Shown here one piece after another: positions 51,844-63,408 of a stretch of DNA of 64,000 nt. The notes under the pieces were generated by a model that was not told where the DNA came from, ran no database searches, and was given only the letters and a program-made list of their open reading frames with translations. Position numbers and translations under genes: made by a program. How positions within the stretch are numbered: the stretch's first letter is position 1; each line of letters starts with the position of its first letter. The DNA lies in NCBI RefSeq assembly GCF_002018875.1, contig NZ_MVOL01000004.1:1-64000 (forward strand). The letters are read 5' to 3'. The DNA comes from Pseudomonas sp. MF4836. Its GTDB lineage: Bacteria; Pseudomonadota; Gammaproteobacteria; Pseudomonadales; Pseudomonadaceae.

Positions 51844-54642
51844 TTAGTGGGCCTCATCCCAGTTGTTTCCCACCCCCACTTCCACCAGAAGCGGCACATC
51901 CAGGACCGCGGCACCGCTCATGTGCACCCGGATTTCCTGGCTGACCTGTTCCACCAGGTCCTCGCGCACTTCCAGCACCAGTTCATCGTGTACCTGCAGG
52001 ATCACCCGGGCATCCAGCCCCGAGTCGGCAAGCCAATTGTCCACCGCCACCATGGCTTTCTTGATGATGTCCGCCGCCGTGCCCTGCATCGGCGCGTTGA
52101 TTGCGGTGCGCTCGGCAGCAGCACGCTCCTGAGGCTTGTTGGAGTTGATCTCCGGCAGGTACAGGCGGCGACCGAAGAAGGTTTCGACGTAGCCTTGATC
52201 CGCAGCCTGGGCGCGGGTGCGGTCCATGTATTCGCGCACCCCGGGATAACGGGCGAAGTAGGTATCGATATAAGCCTTGGCCTGCTTGGTATCGACGCCG
52301 ATGTCCTTGCCCAGCTTCTGCGCGCCCATGCCGTAGATCAGGCCGAAGTTGATGGCCTTGGCGCTGCGCCGCTGATCCGAGGACACATCCGTCAGCTCAA
52401 CCCGGAACACTTCGGCAGCCGTGGCCGTGTGCACATCGAGGTTGTTGCGGAAGGCATTGAGCAACCCTTCGTCCTTGGACAGGTGAGCCATGATCCGCAG
52501 TTCGATCTGCGAATAGTCCGCCGCCAGCAGTTTGTAGCCAGCCGGGGCGACGAAGGCCTGACGGATTCGCCGACCCTCGGCCGTACGCACCGGGATGTTC
52601 TGCAGGTTCGGATCGCTGGACGACAAACGACCGGTAGACGCCACCGCCTGGTGATAAGACGTGTGAATCCGCCCGGTACGCGGGTTGATCTGCTCCGGCA
52701 GGCGGTCGGTGTAGGTGCTTTTCAGCTTGCTCATGGAACGGTACTGGGTCAGCACCTTGGGCAGCGGGTAGTCATCTTCGGCCAGTTTGGCCAGCACCTC
52801 TTCGGCGGTCGAAGGCTGGCCCTTGGCGGTCTTCTTCAGCACCGGCAGACCCAGTTTTTCGTAGAGGATCGCGCCCAACTGTTTGGGCGAACCCAGGTTG
52901 AACTCTTCACCGGCAATCTCGAAGGCTTCACGCTCCAGCGCGATCATCTTCTCGCCCAGCTCGATGCTCTGCACACCCAGCAGGGCGGCATCGACCAAAG
53001 CGCCCTGGCGCTCGATGCGGGCCAGGACCGGCACCAGCGGCATTTCGATATCGGTCAAGACACTGGCCAGACTCGGGATCGCGGCCAGCTTCTGATGCAG
53101 GGCCTGGTGCAGGCGCAGGGTCACATCGGCGTCTTCGGCGGCGTAAGGGCCGGCCTGTTCGAGGGCGATCTGATCGAAGGTCAGTTGCTTGGCGCCTTTG
53201 CCGGCGATGTCCTGGAAGCTCACGGTGCTGTGGTCCAGGTACTTCTGGGCCAGGCTGTCCATGTCGTGCCGGGTGGCGGTGGAATTGAGCACGTAGGACT
53301 CAAGCATGGTGTCGAAGGCGACGCCGCGCACCGTGATGCCGTTGGCCTGATCGCCGCCGATGGCGCAATTGGCCAGGATGTTCATGTCGAACTTGGCATG
53401 TTGGCCGACCTTGAGCTTGGCCGGATCTTCCAGAATCGGCTTCAAGGCCAGCAGCACGCGGTCGCGATCCAACTGCTCAGGCACGCCAATGTAGGTATGG
53501 GTCAACGGAATGTAGGCCGCTTCATTGGCCTTCACCGCGAACGACAATCCCACCAGCTGCGCTTGCTGCGCGTCGATACCGGTGGTTTCGGTATCAAAGG
53601 CGATCAGCTCGGCATTGCGCAGTTTCTCCAGCCAGACATCGAATCGAGCCTGGTCGAGGATGGTTTCGTACTGAGCCTCGACGGTAACCGCAGCTTCGAC
53701 TTCGGCAACCGGCGCATCGGTCAGCAGGTCCGTCTGGGCTGCGGCGCTGAGCTCGGTGCGCTTGGCATCGCGTTGCAGCTCATCGAGCCAGCTCTTGAAT
53801 TCCAGCAGGCTGTAGAGCTCGGCCAGTTTTTCGCGGTCCGGCTCACCCAGGTGCAGGTCGTCCAGGCCGATATCCAGCGGCACGTCGATCTTGATAGTCG
53901 CCAGCTGGTAGGACAGGAACGCCATTTCCTTGTGCTCTTCGAGCTTGGCCGGCAGGGTCTTGGCCCCCCGAATCGGCAGAGTCGGCACAATATCCAACTG
54001 CTCGTAGAGCTCTTTGAGCCCGCCATTGACCCCCACCAACAGCCCCGAAGCGGTCTTGGGGCCGATACCCGGAACGCCCGGAATGTTGTCGGAAGAGTCG
54101 CCCATCAGCGCCAGGTAATCGATGATCTGCTCGGGAGCGACACCGAATTTCTCCTTCACGCCCTCCACGTCCATGCTGCTACCGGTCATGGTGTTGACCA
54201 GAGTAATGTGCCCGTCCACCAGCTGTGCCATGTCTTTGTCGCCAGTGGAGATCACCACCGGGCGGTCGGCTGCCGCGCTGCTGCGGGCCAGGGTGCCGAT
54301 CACATCGTCGGCCTCGACCCCTTCGACGCACAACAGCGGGAACCCCAGGGCAATCACGCTGGCATGCAAGGGCTCGATCTGCACCCGCATGTCGTCGGGC
54401 ATGCTTGGGCGGTTGGCCTTGTACTCGGCGTACATGTCATCGCGAAATGTCCCACCCTTGGCGTCGAACACCACCGCGAACGGGCTGTTTGGGTACTGCT
54501 TGCGCAGACTTTTGAGCATATTCAACACGCCCTTGACCGCGCCAGTCGGCAGGCCTTTGGACGTAGTCAGCGGGGGCAGGGCGTGGAACGCGCGGTACAG
54601 GTAAGACGAACCGTCCACCAGGACGAGGGGGGCTTGGCTCAT
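51844..54642 (-). CDS. polA: DNA polymerase I
   Basis: A 932-residue enzyme with all three domains: 5' nuclease (1-300; [35 protein letters not shown]), 3'-5' exonuclease (FDTETTG present) and polymerase ([22 protein letters not shown]). It fills gaps and removes RNA primers. I start at ATG 54642 ([11 protein letters not shown]), which matches other Pseudomonas PolA; a TTG 12 bp upstream is less likely. It is divergent from the DUF2782 gene. Confidence 0.97.
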   Translation of the reverse strand: MSQAPLVLVDGSSYLYRAFHALPPLTTSKGLPTGAVKGVLNMLKSLRKQYPNSPFAVVFDAKGGTFRDDMYAEYKANRPSMPDDMRVQIEPLHASVIALGFPLLCVEGVEADDVIGTLARSSAAADRPVVISTGDKDMAQLVDGHITLVNTMTGSSMDVEGVKEKFGVAPEQIIDYLALMGDSSDNIPGVPGIGPKTASGLLVGVNGGLKELYEQLDIVPTLPIRGAKTLPAKLEEHKEMAFLSYQLATIKIDVPLDIGLDDLHLGEPDREKLAELYSLLEFKSWLDELQRDAKRTELSAAAQTDLLTDAPVAEVEAAVTVEAQYETILDQARFDVWLEKLRNAELIAFDTETTGIDAQQAQLVGLSFAVKANEAAYIPLTHTYIGVPEQLDRDRVLLALKPILEDPAKLKVGQHAKFDMNILANCAIGGDQANGITVRGVAFDTMLESYVLNSTATRHDMDSLAQKYLDHSTVSFQDIAGKGAKQLTFDQIALEQAGPYAAEDADVTLRLHQALHQKLAAIPSLASVLTDIEMPLVPVLARIERQGALVDAALLGVQSIELGEKMIALEREAFEIAGEEFNLGSPKQLGAILYEKLGLPVLKKTAKGQPSTAEEVLAKLAEDDYPLPKVLTQYRSMSKLKSTYTDRLPEQINPRTGRIHTSYHQAVASTGRLSSSDPNLQNIPVRTAEGRRIRQAFVAPAGYKLLAADYSQIELRIMAHLSKDEGLLNAFRNNLDVHTATAAEVFRVELTDVSSDQRRSAKAINFGLIYGMGAQKLGKDIGVDTKQAKAYIDTYFARYPGVREYMDRTRAQAADQGYVETFFGRRLYLPEINSNKPQERAAAERTAINAPMQGTAADIIKKAMVAVDNWLADSGLDARVILQVHDELVLEVREDLVEQVSQEIRVHMSGAAVLDVPLLVEVGVGNNWDEAH

Positions 54643-54716
54643 GAGCAGGATCAACCTTTTCGGCGGGTCCGGCGCTAGAATAGCGGGACCGTTGACGACA
54701 AAGGGACAAGGTTATC

Positions 54717-55004
54717 ATGCGCACACTAAATCGCTTGCTGCTGGCCAGCTTGATTGCAGTGACACCATTGGCAGTAATCGCGGCAGAGGACGCGCCATCA
54801 GCGGATCCGGACGTCACCATTCGCACGGAAGGCGACAAGACCATTCAGGAATACCGCCAAAACGGTTTCCTGTACGCCATCAAAATCACGCCAAAGGGCG
54901 GCAAACCGTACTTTCTGGTACGTGCCGATGGCTCGGATGGCAACTTCATCCGCTCGGATCAGCCGGATATGCTGATCCCGGCGTGGAAAATTTTCGAGTG
55001 GTAA
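54717..55004 (+). CDS. exported DUF2782 protein
   Basis: A 95-residue protein with a signal peptide (1-22) and a DUF2782 domain (IRTEGDKTIQEYRQNGFLYAIKI, GKPYFLVRADG). Its function is unknown. In Pseudomonas it usually sits beside polA and thrB, as here. The gap to thrB is 61 bp. Confidence 0.85.
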   Translation: MRTLNRLLLASLIAVTPLAVIAAEDAPSADPDVTIRTEGDKTIQEYRQNGFLYAIKITPKGGKPYFLVRADGSDGNFIRSDQPDMLIPAWKIFEW

Positions 55005-55065
55005 AACGCTCTCAACTTTAATCGGCGCTGGCTGCCCAGCCGCGCCCGTACTGGCAGTTTTAACC

Positions 55066-56016
55066 ATGTCTGTGTTCACCCCCCTGGCTCGGCCCGAGCT
55101 GGAAACCTTTCTCGCCCCTTACGGGCTCGGCCGTCTGCTTGATTTCCAGGGAATCGCCGCTGGTAGCGAAAACACCAATTTCTTCATCAGCCTGGAGCAG
55201 GGCGAGTTTGTCCTGACCCTGGTCGAGCGCGGTCCTGTCCAGGAAATGCCGTTCTTCATCGAACTGCTGGACGTCCTGCACAACGCCGATTTGCCAGTGC
55301 CGTACGCGCTGCGCACCACCGACGGCCAGGCCCTGCGCGAGCTGGCCGGCAAACCTGCACTGCTGCAGCCGCGCCTGGCCGGCAAGCACATCAAGCAGGC
55401 CAACGCCCAGCACTGCGCACAAGTCGGCGAACTGCTGGGGCATCTGCACCTGGCCACCAAAGACAACATGATCAAGCGCAAGACCGATCGTGGGCTGGAC
55501 TGGATGCAGGAGCATGGCAACCAGCTGCTGTCCCATCTGCCGGACGATGCACGTGAACTGCTGCAGCGGGCGCTGGATGAAATCACCGAGCAGAAGGTAA
55601 AGATCCTGGCGCTGCCCCGGGCGAACATCCATGCCGACCTGTTTCGCGACAATGCGATGTTCGAAGGCACGCACCTGACCGGGCTGATCGACTTCTACAA
55701 CGCCTGCTCAGGCCCGATGCTGTATGACGTGGCAATTGCCCTGAACGATTGGTGTTCGGACGACGAAGGCGTGATCGATGGCCCTCGCGCCCGGGCCCTG
55801 CTCGGGGCCTATGCTGCCCTGCGCCCGTTCAGCGCTGCCGAGGCTCAACTGTGGCCGACCCTGTTGCGCGTAGCCTGCGTGCGGTTCTGGCTGTCACGGT
55901 TGATCGCCGCCGAATCGTTTGCCGGGCAGGACGTGCTGATTCACGACCCGATGGAGTTTCAGCAACGCCTGGCGCAGCGCCAGAGCGTCGATACCCCTCT
56001 GCCTTTCGCGTTCTGA
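55066..56016 (+). CDS. thrB: homoserine kinase (APH fold)
   Basis: A 316-residue kinase of the aminoglycoside-phosphotransferase type, not the GHMP-type ThrB of E. coli. The catalytic HADLFRDNAMF and metal-binding IDFYNAC motifs are present. It phosphorylates homoserine in threonine synthesis. It is followed by a REP-like sequence and the convergent znuA gene. Confidence 0.93.
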   Translation: MSVFTPLARPELETFLAPYGLGRLLDFQGIAAGSENTNFFISLEQGEFVLTLVERGPVQEMPFFIELLDVLHNADLPVPYALRTTDGQALRELAGKPALLQPRLAGKHIKQANAQHCAQVGELLGHLHLATKDNMIKRKTDRGLDWMQEHGNQLLSHLPDDARELLQRALDEITEQKVKILALPRANIHADLFRDNAMFEGTHLTGLIDFYNACSGPMLYDVAIALNDWCSDDEGVIDGPRARALLGAYAALRPFSAAEAQLWPTLLRVACVRFWLSRLIAAESFAGQDVLIHDPMEFQQRLAQRQSVDTPLPFAF

Positions 56017-56082
56017 AGGCTGGTGGCACCGGGGCCCGCTCGGGCTCCAGTGCCGCGTGGCCTGGGCATGGGACTGCTCGGT

Positions 56083-56110
56083 CCAACAGGAGCAAGCTCC
56101 CTCGCCACAG
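56083..56110. repeat. REP-like sequence
   Basis: On the minus strand it reads CTGTGGCGAGGGAGCTTGCTCC, the REP core common in P. fluorescens-group genomes, with an inverted GGAGC-A-AGCTCC element. It lies between the convergent thrB and znuA stops, the usual place for such repeats. Only one copy was seen in the window. Confidence 0.75.
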
Positions 56111-56118
56111 GCCCGGCT

Positions 56119-57039
56119 TTACAGCGACTCCAGGCAACCCGCCAGGTCATTGCCGAGCTTTTCCAGCACCTGCTCATAACCCTGAGCCGTAGCCGGCGTG
56201 TAGCCGCCCAAGGCATCCAGCTCGGCCAGCTTCACCGGCAGCCCGGCGATCAGGGTTTCCGCCAGCCGCGGGCGTAGCGGCGGCTCGCTGAATACGCAAG
56301 TCTTGCCGACTTCCTGCAAGCGCGTGCGCATCGCCGCGACGTGCTGCGCACCGGGCTGGACTTCCGCCGCGACGCTGAACACGCCTGTGTGCTTGAGGCC
56401 GTAGGCGTCTTCGAAATAATCGAACGCTTCGTGGAACACGAAATAGGGTTTGCCGGCGATACCCGCCAGGCGCTGCTTCAGACGTGCGTCCAGGGCGTCC
56501 AGGCGGCCTTCGAAGGCGCTGAGGTTGCTCTGGTAGCGCGCGGCATTGGCAGGGTCGGCAGCGCTCAGGTCGGCGGCCATGCGTGCAGCGATCACGCGGG
56601 CGTTGACCGGGGAAAGCCAGAGATGGGCATCCAGGCTGCCGGGGCGATGATCGTGGTCGTGTTCGTCGGCATCTTCGGCGTGGGAGTGGCTATCTTCGGC
56701 AAAACGGCGAAGCTTGAGCCCGGGAATGTCCTGAAGCGCCACGGACGGCAGGGTCCGGCTCTTGAGCACCCGTGGCAGGAACCCCTCCATGTCCGGACCA
56801 ATCCAGTACAGCAGGTCGACCGACTGCACCTTGCGCACATCCGACGGGCGCAACGCATAGTTGTGCGGCGAGGCGCCAGGCGGCAGCAGCACTTCGGGAA
56901 CGGCAACGCCGTCCTGTACCGCAGCGGCAATCAACTGCAAGGGTTTGATGCTGGTCAGCACCTGAACTTCGGCCTGGGCAGCGCCGATCACGAACAGGTT
57001 GACGGTAAAAGCGACAAAAAGGGCAAAAAGTCGGGACAC
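56119..57039 (-). CDS. znuA: zinc ABC transporter substrate-binding protein ZnuA
   Basis: A 306-residue periplasmic protein with a signal peptide, the ZnuA His-rich loop (HSHAEDADEHDHDHRPG, residues about 120-140) and zinc ligands in SPHNYAL, DAHLWLSP and HEAFDYF. It delivers zinc to ZnuCB. Starts at GTG 57039 or GTG 57048 are both possible, and I take 57039 because GAGTGG lies upstream. It is divergent from zur across about 65 bp. Confidence 0.92.
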   Translation of the reverse strand: MSRLFALFVAFTVNLFVIGAAQAEVQVLTSIKPLQLIAAAVQDGVAVPEVLLPPGASPHNYALRPSDVRKVQSVDLLYWIGPDMEGFLPRVLKSRTLPSVALQDIPGLKLRRFAEDSHSHAEDADEHDHDHRPGSLDAHLWLSPVNARVIAARMAADLSAADPANAARYQSNLSAFEGRLDALDARLKQRLAGIAGKPYFVFHEAFDYFEDAYGLKHTGVFSVAAEVQPGAQHVAAMRTRLQEVGKTCVFSEPPLRPRLAETLIAGLPVKLAELDALGGYTPATAQGYEQVLEKLGNDLAGCLESL

Positions 57040-57066
57040 GATGACCACTCGAGGAGGCGAGAACAG

Positions 57067-57080
57067 GTAACATAATAACG
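57067..57080. promoter_or_regulatory. candidate Zur-box half-sites between znuA and zur
   Basis: GTAACATAATAACG contains two TAAC half-sites in an AT-rich setting. Pseudomonas Zur boxes are palindromes of the GTTATA-TATAAC kind, and this shows only part of that symmetry. Its position between the divergent znuA and zur genes is right. Confidence 0.3.
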
Positions 57081-57105
57081 TCTCTCACAACTATCGTCGC
57101 CGCTC

Positions 57106-57588
57106 ATGCCTAAAACACCGCTCGCCAGCCGTCCCCACGACCACTCTCATTGCGTGCACAGCGCACTGTCTGAGGCCGACGCCCTGTGCGCCCGGCAAGG
57201 CCTGCGCCTGACCGCCCTGCGGCGGCGGGTGCTGGAACTGGTGTGGCAAAGCCATAAGCCGTTGGGCGCCTACGACATCCTCGCCGTACTCAGCGAGCAG
57301 GACGGCCGCCGCGCCGCGCCACCGACGGTGTACCGCGCCCTGGATTTCCTTCTGGAAAACGGCCTGGTACACCGCATTGCCTCGCTCAATGCCTTTGTCG
57401 GCTGCAACCATCCGGAGCATGCGCATCAGGGCCAGTTTCTGATTTGCCGTGAATGCCACGCTGCCATCGAACTTGAACAAGCCAGCATCAGCGACGCGAT
57501 CGTCAGCAGTGCCCGCGATGTCGGCTTTATCGTCGAAGGCCAGACCGTCGAAGTCGTCGGTCTGTGCTCGGGCTGCCAGGGGGCTTGA
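57106..57588 (+). CDS. zur: zinc uptake regulator Zur (Fur family)
   Basis: A 160-residue Fur-family repressor. A winged helix (about 35-100; [32 protein letters not shown]) is followed by a metal-binding C-terminus with [13 protein letters not shown] and a CSGC pair that can hold structural zinc. Zur with zinc represses znu genes. It overlaps znuC by one base (TGATG). Confidence 0.94.
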   Translation: MPKTPLASRPHDHSHCVHSALSEADALCARQGLRLTALRRRVLELVWQSHKPLGAYDILAVLSEQDGRRAAPPTVYRALDFLLENGLVHRIASLNAFVGCNHPEHAHQGQFLICRECHAAIELEQASISDAIVSSARDVGFIVEGQTVEVVGLCSGCQGA

Positions 57589-58376
57589 TGAGCACTGCGC
57601 TGATTCGCCTCGATCAGGTCGCCGTGACCTTTGCCGGGCAGAACGTACTGGACAATATCCAGCTCAGCGTCGAGCCGGGACAGATCGTGACCCTGATCGG
57701 CCCCAACGGCGCCGGCAAGACCACCCTGGTGCGGGCCGTGCTCGGCCTGCTCAAGCCCGACAGCGGCACGGTCTGGCGCAAGCCCAAGCTGCGCGTGGGC
57801 TACATGCCGCAAAAACTCCATGTCGACCCGACCTTGCCGCTGTCGGTCCTGCGCTTCCTGCGCCTGGTACCGGGGGTGGACCGACCTCGGGCCCTGGCCG
57901 CGCTCAAGGAAGTCGGCGCCGAACACGTGATCGACAGCCCGGTGCAGAGCGTGTCCGGCGGCGAGATGCAGCGCGTGCTGCTGGCCCGGGCCCTGCTGCG
58001 CGAGCCTGAACTGCTGGTGCTCGACGAGCCGGTGCAGGGCGTCGATGTCGCTGGCCAGGCCGAGCTGTACAGCCTGATCACCCGCCTGCGCGACCGCCAC
58101 GGCTGCGGGGTGCTGATGGTCTCCCACGACCTGCACTTGGTGATGAGCACCACTGACCAGGTGGTGTGCCTCAACCGTCACGTCTGCTGCTCCGGGCACC
58201 CCGAGCAAGTCAGCGGCGACCCGGCCTTCGTCGAACTGTTTGGCAAGAACGCGCAAAGCCTGGCGATCTATCACCACCACCACGACCACGCCCATGACCT
58301 GCACGGGTCGGTGGTCACCACCGAGGCCGCCGCAGGCCACGTTCATGTCCATGGAGAAAGCTGCAAGCATGGCTGA
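57588..58376 (+). CDS. znuC: zinc ABC transporter ATPase ZnuC
   Basis: A 262-residue ATPase with Walker [10 protein letters not shown], signature VSGGEMQ and Walker B LLVLDEP. Its last 35 residues are His-rich ([24 protein letters not shown]), with a Cys near the end. Such a tail could bind zinc and sense cytoplasmic zinc, but this is inference. It overlaps zur by one base and znuB by 8 bp. Confidence 0.95.
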   Translation: MSTALIRLDQVAVTFAGQNVLDNIQLSVEPGQIVTLIGPNGAGKTTLVRAVLGLLKPDSGTVWRKPKLRVGYMPQKLHVDPTLPLSVLRFLRLVPGVDRPRALAALKEVGAEHVIDSPVQSVSGGEMQRVLLARALLREPELLVLDEPVQGVDVAGQAELYSLITRLRDRHGCGVLMVSHDLHLVMSTTDQVVCLNRHVCCSGHPEQVSGDPAFVELFGKNAQSLAIYHHHHDHAHDLHGSVVTTEAAAGHVHVHGESCKHG

Positions 58377-59157
58377 TTTTCTGCTCTACGCCCTGCTTGC
58401 AGGTCTTGCTCTGGCACTGGTCGCAGGCCCCCTGGGTTCTTTCGTGGTCTGGCGCCGCATGGCGTATTTCGGCGACACCCTGTCCCACGCCGCCCTGCTT
58501 GGCGTGGCCTTGGGCTTTCTGCTGGATGTCAGCCCGACCGTCGCGGTGACCGTCGGTTGCCTGCTGCTGGCCGTGCTGCTGGTCACGCTGCAACAGCGCC
58601 AGCCACTGGCGTCCGACACCCTGCTGGGGATTCTCGCCCCCAGCACCCTGTCCCTGGGGCTGGTGGTACTAAGCTTCATGCATGAGGTGCGGATCGACCT
58701 GATGGCCTATCTGTTCGGCGACCTGTTGGCGATCAGCCCCGGTGACCTGGGCTGGATCCTCGGCGGCAGCGCCCTGGTATTGCTGTTGCTGGTCGCCCTG
58801 TGGCGACCGCTGCTAGCGGTGACCGTGCACGAAGAGCTGGCACGGGTCGAAGGCTTGCCGGTAGCCGCGTTGCGCCTGGTGCTGATGCTGCTGATCGCCG
58901 TGGTGATCGCGGTCGCGATGAAGATTGTCGGGGTTTTGCTGATCACCTCGCTGTTGATCATCCCGGCCGCCGCCGCCCAGCGCCACGCCCGCTCGCCGGA
59001 GCAGATGGCCCTCGGCGCCAGCCTGCTGGGCATGCTCGCGGTGTGCGGCGGTCTGGCGTTGTCCTGGTTCAAGGACACCCCGGCCGGACCCTCGATTGTG
59101 GTCACTGCCGCCGCGCTGTTTCTGCTGAGTTTTGTCCTGCCCCGTCGAGGGGTGTAG
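58369..59157 (+). CDS. znuB: zinc ABC transporter permease ZnuB
   Basis: A 262-residue ABC-3 family permease with eight or nine helices; the ATPase-contact segment [18 protein letters not shown] is present. The ATG at 58369 lies inside the end of znuC, so translation is coupled. With ZnuA and ZnuC it makes the high-affinity zinc importer. Confidence 0.93.
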   Translation: MADFLLYALLAGLALALVAGPLGSFVVWRRMAYFGDTLSHAALLGVALGFLLDVSPTVAVTVGCLLLAVLLVTLQQRQPLASDTLLGILAPSTLSLGLVVLSFMHEVRIDLMAYLFGDLLAISPGDLGWILGGSALVLLLLVALWRPLLAVTVHEELARVEGLPVAALRLVLMLLIAVVIAVAMKIVGVLLITSLLIIPAAAAQRHARSPEQMALGASLLGMLAVCGGLALSWFKDTPAGPSIVVTAAALFLLSFVLPRRGV

Positions 59158-59194
59158 ACTTGCTCGTTTTTTGCGCAATTAGAGAGTCGCAGGA

Positions 59195-59914
59195 ATGAAG
59201 CCGTTCGCCTCCCGTTATCTGCTCCTTGTCGCATTTTCCCTGCTACTGGGCGCCTGCCAAAGCACGCCGCCGGCGGCCACCGAGGTCCCCGACGCACGGG
59301 CCGCGGCGATCGCGCAGCTGCAACAAAACATCGCCAGCAGCGAGCTGGCCACCGCCGAGGATCAACTTGCCGCGTTGCAGGCCCAGTCGCCCAACGACCC
59401 GCAGTTGGAACCCTATCAACGGCAATTGGCCGAAGCCTATCTGCAGCGCAGCCAGATCGTGCTGCAAAAGGGTGATGTCAACGCCGCCGCCACCGCGCTG
59501 AGCCGCGCCCGGGCGCTGATGCCGAAGGCACCGGCCCTCACCGGCGGCGTCAACAACGCCATCGCCCACGCCCGCAAGGCCGAACTCGAGCAGGCCGAAG
59601 CCGCGCTGAAAGCCGCCGAAGCCAAACCTGCGGCCAAGGTGATCGACCCGACAGCCGAAAGCACCACCGTTGCGCTGAACTTGAAGGATATTCGGCAAAT
59701 GCGGCGCCAACTCGACGCGATCGCCAGCGATGTAGTGAATTATCAGTGTGACGTGAGCATCCAGGCCCCGCGCACCGAAGATTACCCCTGGCTGGCGACG
59801 TTGCTGAGCAAACGGGTGAAGAAACTCGATGCCGGTTTCGATCTGAAGATCGAACGGCAGATCCTGCGCCACATCCCCGCGCAGATCGTCTTGAGCCCAC
59901 GCAAGGCCCAATAA
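59195..59914 (+). CDS. lipoprotein of unknown function (PA5502-like)
   Basis: A 239-residue lipoprotein with LLGAC as the lipobox. Residues about 35-150 are helical with a TPR-like rhythm (DVNAAATALSRARALMPKAPAL), followed by a conserved region (LKDIRQMRRQLDAIASDVVNYQCDV). It usually follows znuB in Pseudomonas, though no zinc motif is seen. Whether it takes part in zinc uptake is unknown. Confidence 0.82.
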   Translation: MKPFASRYLLLVAFSLLLGACQSTPPAATEVPDARAAAIAQLQQNIASSELATAEDQLAALQAQSPNDPQLEPYQRQLAEAYLQRSQIVLQKGDVNAAATALSRARALMPKAPALTGGVNNAIAHARKAELEQAEAALKAAEAKPAAKVIDPTAESTTVALNLKDIRQMRRQLDAIASDVVNYQCDVSIQAPRTEDYPWLATLLSKRVKKLDAGFDLKIERQILRHIPAQIVLSPRKAQ

Positions 59915-59934
59915 CCTTAGGCGCCAACCTCAAG

Positions 59935-59974
59935 CGCCGGCCCGGCGGCTCCTGCTGGAGTCGTCGGGCCGGCG
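59935..59974. other. GC-rich hairpin between convergent genes
   Basis: CGCCGGCCCG (59935-59944) and CGGGCCGGCG (59965-59974) form a 10-bp stem around a 20-nt loop, with no T run. It lies between the ends of the lipoprotein gene and katE and may terminate transcription from both sides. Confidence 0.55.
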
Positions 59975-59991
59975 ATAGCGCTGCAGTCAGC

Positions 59992-62130
59992 TCACGCCGG
60001 AATTGCCTTGGCCTTGGGCTCCCGCGCCCAGACCCGGTGCTGGGCAATCGCAGCGAAAAACGCCTTGATCGCCTTGGCATCGCCACCGACGATCAAGCCC
60101 GCATCGGCCTCCAGCTTCAGCACATCCAGCAACTGCTTGGCCTCGCCACTCAGGGCAATCGCCTTGAGGTGCTTGTAGGCTTCCAGCAGGTAATGCAGGG
60201 CCACGCCATCGCCACTCAGGGCCTGGATCGACTTGGCGCCGCCGGGCACGAATACGGCGTCAAAGGCCACTGACGGCAAGCCTTCCATCGACGCATCCAC
60301 CGCCAGGCTCTTGCCATCGGCCGTGGTCACCGGCGCCGACGTCGGGCCGAGCAATTTGGCGTGGGCACCGGCAGCCTCGAGGGCTTTTTTAATGGCAGCG
60401 ATCGCCGCACCATCGACGCCATTGGCCGCCAGAATCGCGACTTTCCGAGTTTTGATATCCCCTGACAGCAGGTTGGCCTGACTCAGGGCCGGCGAGCGAT
60501 CCAGGGCCGGCTCGGGCACGCCGACGGTGCCGGCTTTAGGTGCCGGCAGGCCGAGGTTCTCGGCGACCCGTGCAGCCAGGCCCAGGTCGATATTGGCCAG
60601 GATCTCGTTGACCTGGCGCTCGCGGATCCACTGGCGCTCGACCTTGCCCAGTTCGAAGCTGTAGGCCGCAATGATGTGCTCCTGCTCGTGGGCGCTCATG
60701 CTCTTGAAGAACAGCCGCGCCTGAGAGAAGTGATCGCTGAAGGATTCGCTGCGTTCGCGGATCTTGTGCGCATCGATGCGCTCGTTATAGCTCTCGAAAC
60801 CGCCATCCTGGGCCGCAGGTGGCGTCTCCCTGGGCCAGCCGCCGTCGATCGAGTTCGGCTCGTAGGAGGCGCGACCCTTGTCGATGGTGGTGCGGTGCAT
60901 GGCATCGCGCTGGCCGTTATGAAACGGCGTGACCGGACGGTTGATCGGCAGCTCGTGAAAATTCGGGCCACCCAGGCGGCTGATCTGAGTATCGGTGTAG
61001 GAAAACAGCCGACCCTGCAGCAGCGGGTCATTGGAGAAGTCGATGCCCGGCACGATATGCCCGGGACAGAACGCCACCTGCTCGGTCTCGGCAAAGTAGT
61101 TATCCGGGTTGCGGTTGAGCACCATCTTGCCCAGGGGCGTGATGGGCACCAGCTCTTCGGGAATCAGCTTGGTCGGGTCGAGGATGTCGAAGTCGAAGTT
61201 GTGCTCGTCTTCCTCGGCAATGATCTGTACGCCGAACTCCCATTCCGGGTAGTCGCCGCCTTCGATCGACTCCCAGAGGTCACGCCGGTGGAAGTCGGTG
61301 TCCTTGCCTGCCAGCTTCTGCGCCTCGTCCCACACCAGGGAGCACGTGCCCGCAGTCGGACGCCAGTGGAACTTGACGAAGTTGGACTTGCCCTCGGCAT
61401 TCACCAGGCGAAAGGTGTGCACGCCAAAGCCTTGCATGGTGCGCAGGCTTTTCGGAATGGCGCGGTCGGACATGGCCCAGATCACCATGTGCGCCGACTC
61501 CGGCTGCAACGAGACGAAATCCCAGAACGTATCGTGGGCCGAACCACCAGTGGGTATTTCGTTGTGCGGCTCGGGTTTTACCGCGTGCACGAAGTCCGGA
61601 AACTTGATCGCATCCTGGATAAAGAACACCGGCATGTTGTTGCCCACCAGGTCGAAGTTGCCCTCGTCGGTGAAGAACTTCACGGCAAAGCCACGCACGT
61701 CACGCACGGTATCACCCGAGCCACGGGGGCCCTGCACCGTGGAGAAACGGACGAAGACCGGGGTTTTCTTCCCCGGGTCCCGCAGGAAACCGGCTTTGGT
61801 CAGGGCCGAATGGTTGTCGTAGGTCTGAAAGTAGCCATGGGCGCCGACGCCGCGGGCGTGGACGATGCGCTCCGGAATGCGCTCATGGTCAAAATGCGTG
61901 ATTTTCTCACGCATGATGAAGTCTTCCAGCAGCGAAGGCCCGCGGGCGCCGGCCTTCAGGGTGTTCTGGTTATCGGCGACCTTGACCCCCTGGTTGGTGC
62001 GCAGGGCTTGCTCGGTGGCGTCCGAGCGAAAGGGTTCCAGGCTTTGCAGCTTGCTGTTGGTGTTGCCCCGATCCAGGGTGTCGGTCCCGGCCAGCTGGCT
62101 TTTTGCTGGGTTTGGCTTCTTGGTACTCAT
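59992..62130 (-). CDS. katE: catalase HPII (large-subunit, clade 2)
   Basis: A 712-residue catalase. The catalytic His is in [13 protein letters not shown], the Asn in [10 protein letters not shown] and the proximal Tyr in [14 protein letters not shown]. Its C-terminal 160 residues form the class-I-glutamine-amidotransferase-like domain typical of large catalases. KatE is usually RpoS-dependent, but no promoter for it was recognised. It is divergent from metN. Confidence 0.96.
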   Translation of the reverse strand: MSTKKPNPAKSQLAGTDTLDRGNTNSKLQSLEPFRSDATEQALRTNQGVKVADNQNTLKAGARGPSLLEDFIMREKITHFDHERIPERIVHARGVGAHGYFQTYDNHSALTKAGFLRDPGKKTPVFVRFSTVQGPRGSGDTVRDVRGFAVKFFTDEGNFDLVGNNMPVFFIQDAIKFPDFVHAVKPEPHNEIPTGGSAHDTFWDFVSLQPESAHMVIWAMSDRAIPKSLRTMQGFGVHTFRLVNAEGKSNFVKFHWRPTAGTCSLVWDEAQKLAGKDTDFHRRDLWESIEGGDYPEWEFGVQIIAEEDEHNFDFDILDPTKLIPEELVPITPLGKMVLNRNPDNYFAETEQVAFCPGHIVPGIDFSNDPLLQGRLFSYTDTQISRLGGPNFHELPINRPVTPFHNGQRDAMHRTTIDKGRASYEPNSIDGGWPRETPPAAQDGGFESYNERIDAHKIRERSESFSDHFSQARLFFKSMSAHEQEHIIAAYSFELGKVERQWIRERQVNEILANIDLGLAARVAENLGLPAPKAGTVGVPEPALDRSPALSQANLLSGDIKTRKVAILAANGVDGAAIAAIKKALEAAGAHAKLLGPTSAPVTTADGKSLAVDASMEGLPSVAFDAVFVPGGAKSIQALSGDGVALHYLLEAYKHLKAIALSGEAKQLLDVLKLEADAGLIVGGDAKAIKAFFAAIAQHRVWAREPKAKAIPA

Positions 62131-62400
62131 CAGACAAAAACTCCTCGTTTTGCGAATCCCCAGCAGGCCTGGGTTTCATGAGCAAGGTCCCCAGGCACGG
62201 CACCTGGGAGCTTTCGAGTTGCTTAAGTAGTGACTGGCGAGCCGCTGTGGCCGTTCCTTTTTTATGACCTTTGATCGCGTTATTGCCAAATCGAAGGATG
62301 AATAAGAAATAAATGCTAAGAACCTCTATACGGACAGGCTAAAATGCGCGCCCGGCTAACCGCTGACCCTTTTTCCAACGCGCCCCACAAGGTTCGCTAC

Positions 62401-63408
62401 GTGATCGAGTTTCAAGACGTCCATAAAACCTACCGGGTCGCCGGTAAGGATATTCCCGCCCTGCATTCGACCAATCTGCGTGTCGAGGAAGGCCAGGTGT
62501 TCGGCATCATCGGCCATTCCGGCGCGGGCAAAAGTACCCTGCTGCGCCTGATCAACCGCCTGGAAAACCCCAGCGGCGGCGAGATCATCGTCGACGGCGA
62601 GGCTGTCACCCTGCTCAACGCCTATGGCCTGCGGCGCTTCCGCCAGCAGGTCGGGATGATTTTCCAGCACTTCAACCTGCTGGCGTCCAAGACCGTGGCC
62701 GACAACGTGGCCTTGCCCCTGACCCTGGCCGGCGAAATGCCCCGCAGCGAGATCGACAAACGGGTCGCCGAGCTGCTGGATCGCGTCGGCCTCGCCGATC
62801 ACGCCAAGAAGTACCCGGCCCAGCTTTCCGGAGGCCAGAAGCAGCGCGTCGGCATCGCCCGCGCCCTGGCCACCAAGCCGAAAATCCTGCTCTGCGACGA
62901 AGCCACCAGTGCCCTGGACCCGCAAACCACTGCGTCGGTCCTGCAACTGCTGGCCGAGATCAACCGCGAGCTGAACCTGACCATCGTGCTGATCACCCAT
63001 GAAATGGACGTGATCCGCCGCGTCTGCGACCAGGTGGCGGTGATGGATGCCGGCGTGATCGTCGAGCAAGGTGCGGTGGCCGATGTGTTCCTGCACCCCA
63101 AGCACCCGACCACCAAGCGTTTCGTCCAGGAAAACGAGCAGATCGACGAAAACGAACAGCGCGACGATTTCGCTCACGTGCCGGGGCGCATCGTGCGCCT
63201 GACGTTCCAGGGCGACGCCACCTACGCGCCGCTGCTGGGCACCGTGGCCCGCGAGACCGGAGTCGACTACAGCATTCTCGCCGGACGCATCGACCGCATC
63301 AAAGACACCCCTTATGGGCAACTGACCCTGGCCGTGACCGGCGGTGACATGGAAGCGGCCTTCGCCCGCTTCACCGCGGCCGATGTGCATATGGAGGTGC
63401 TGCGCTGA
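62401..63408 (+). CDS. metN: methionine ABC transporter ATPase MetN
   Basis: A 335-residue ATPase with Walker [10 protein letters not shown], signature [15 protein letters not shown] and Walker B ILLCDEA. The C-terminal NIL domain (about 260-335) is where methionine binds to inhibit uptake. I start at GTG 62401 ([12 protein letters not shown]), which matches other MetN proteins and follows AAGG; ATG 62344 would add 19 unconserved residues. It overlaps metI by one base. The 270-bp gap to katE (62131-62400) holds the divergent promoters; I see no SAM riboswitch. Confidence 0.93.
   Translation: MIEFQDVHKTYRVAGKDIPALHSTNLRVEEGQVFGIIGHSGAGKSTLLRLINRLENPSGGEIIVDGEAVTLLNAYGLRRFRQQVGMIFQHFNLLASKTVADNVALPLTLAGEMPRSEIDKRVAELLDRVGLADHAKKYPAQLSGGQKQRVGIARALATKPKILLCDEATSALDPQTTASVLQLLAEINRELNLTIVLITHEMDVIRRVCDQVAVMDAGVIVEQGAVADVFLHPKHPTTKRFVQENEQIDENEQRDDFAHVPGRIVRLTFQGDATYAPLLGTVARETGVDYSILAGRIDRIKDTPYGQLTLAVTGGDMEAAFARFTAADVHMEVLR

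Noticed and set aside
51751..54678. A 975-codon open stretch on the plus strand opposite polA
   Set aside because: It is the complement of a highly conserved gene in a GC-rich genome and its composition (Arg, His, Gln-rich) is that of a shadow frame. No ribosome-binding site or domain is seen.
62131..62400. Search for a SAM riboswitch before metN
   Set aside because: No conserved stem-loop array or terminator is seen in this interval.
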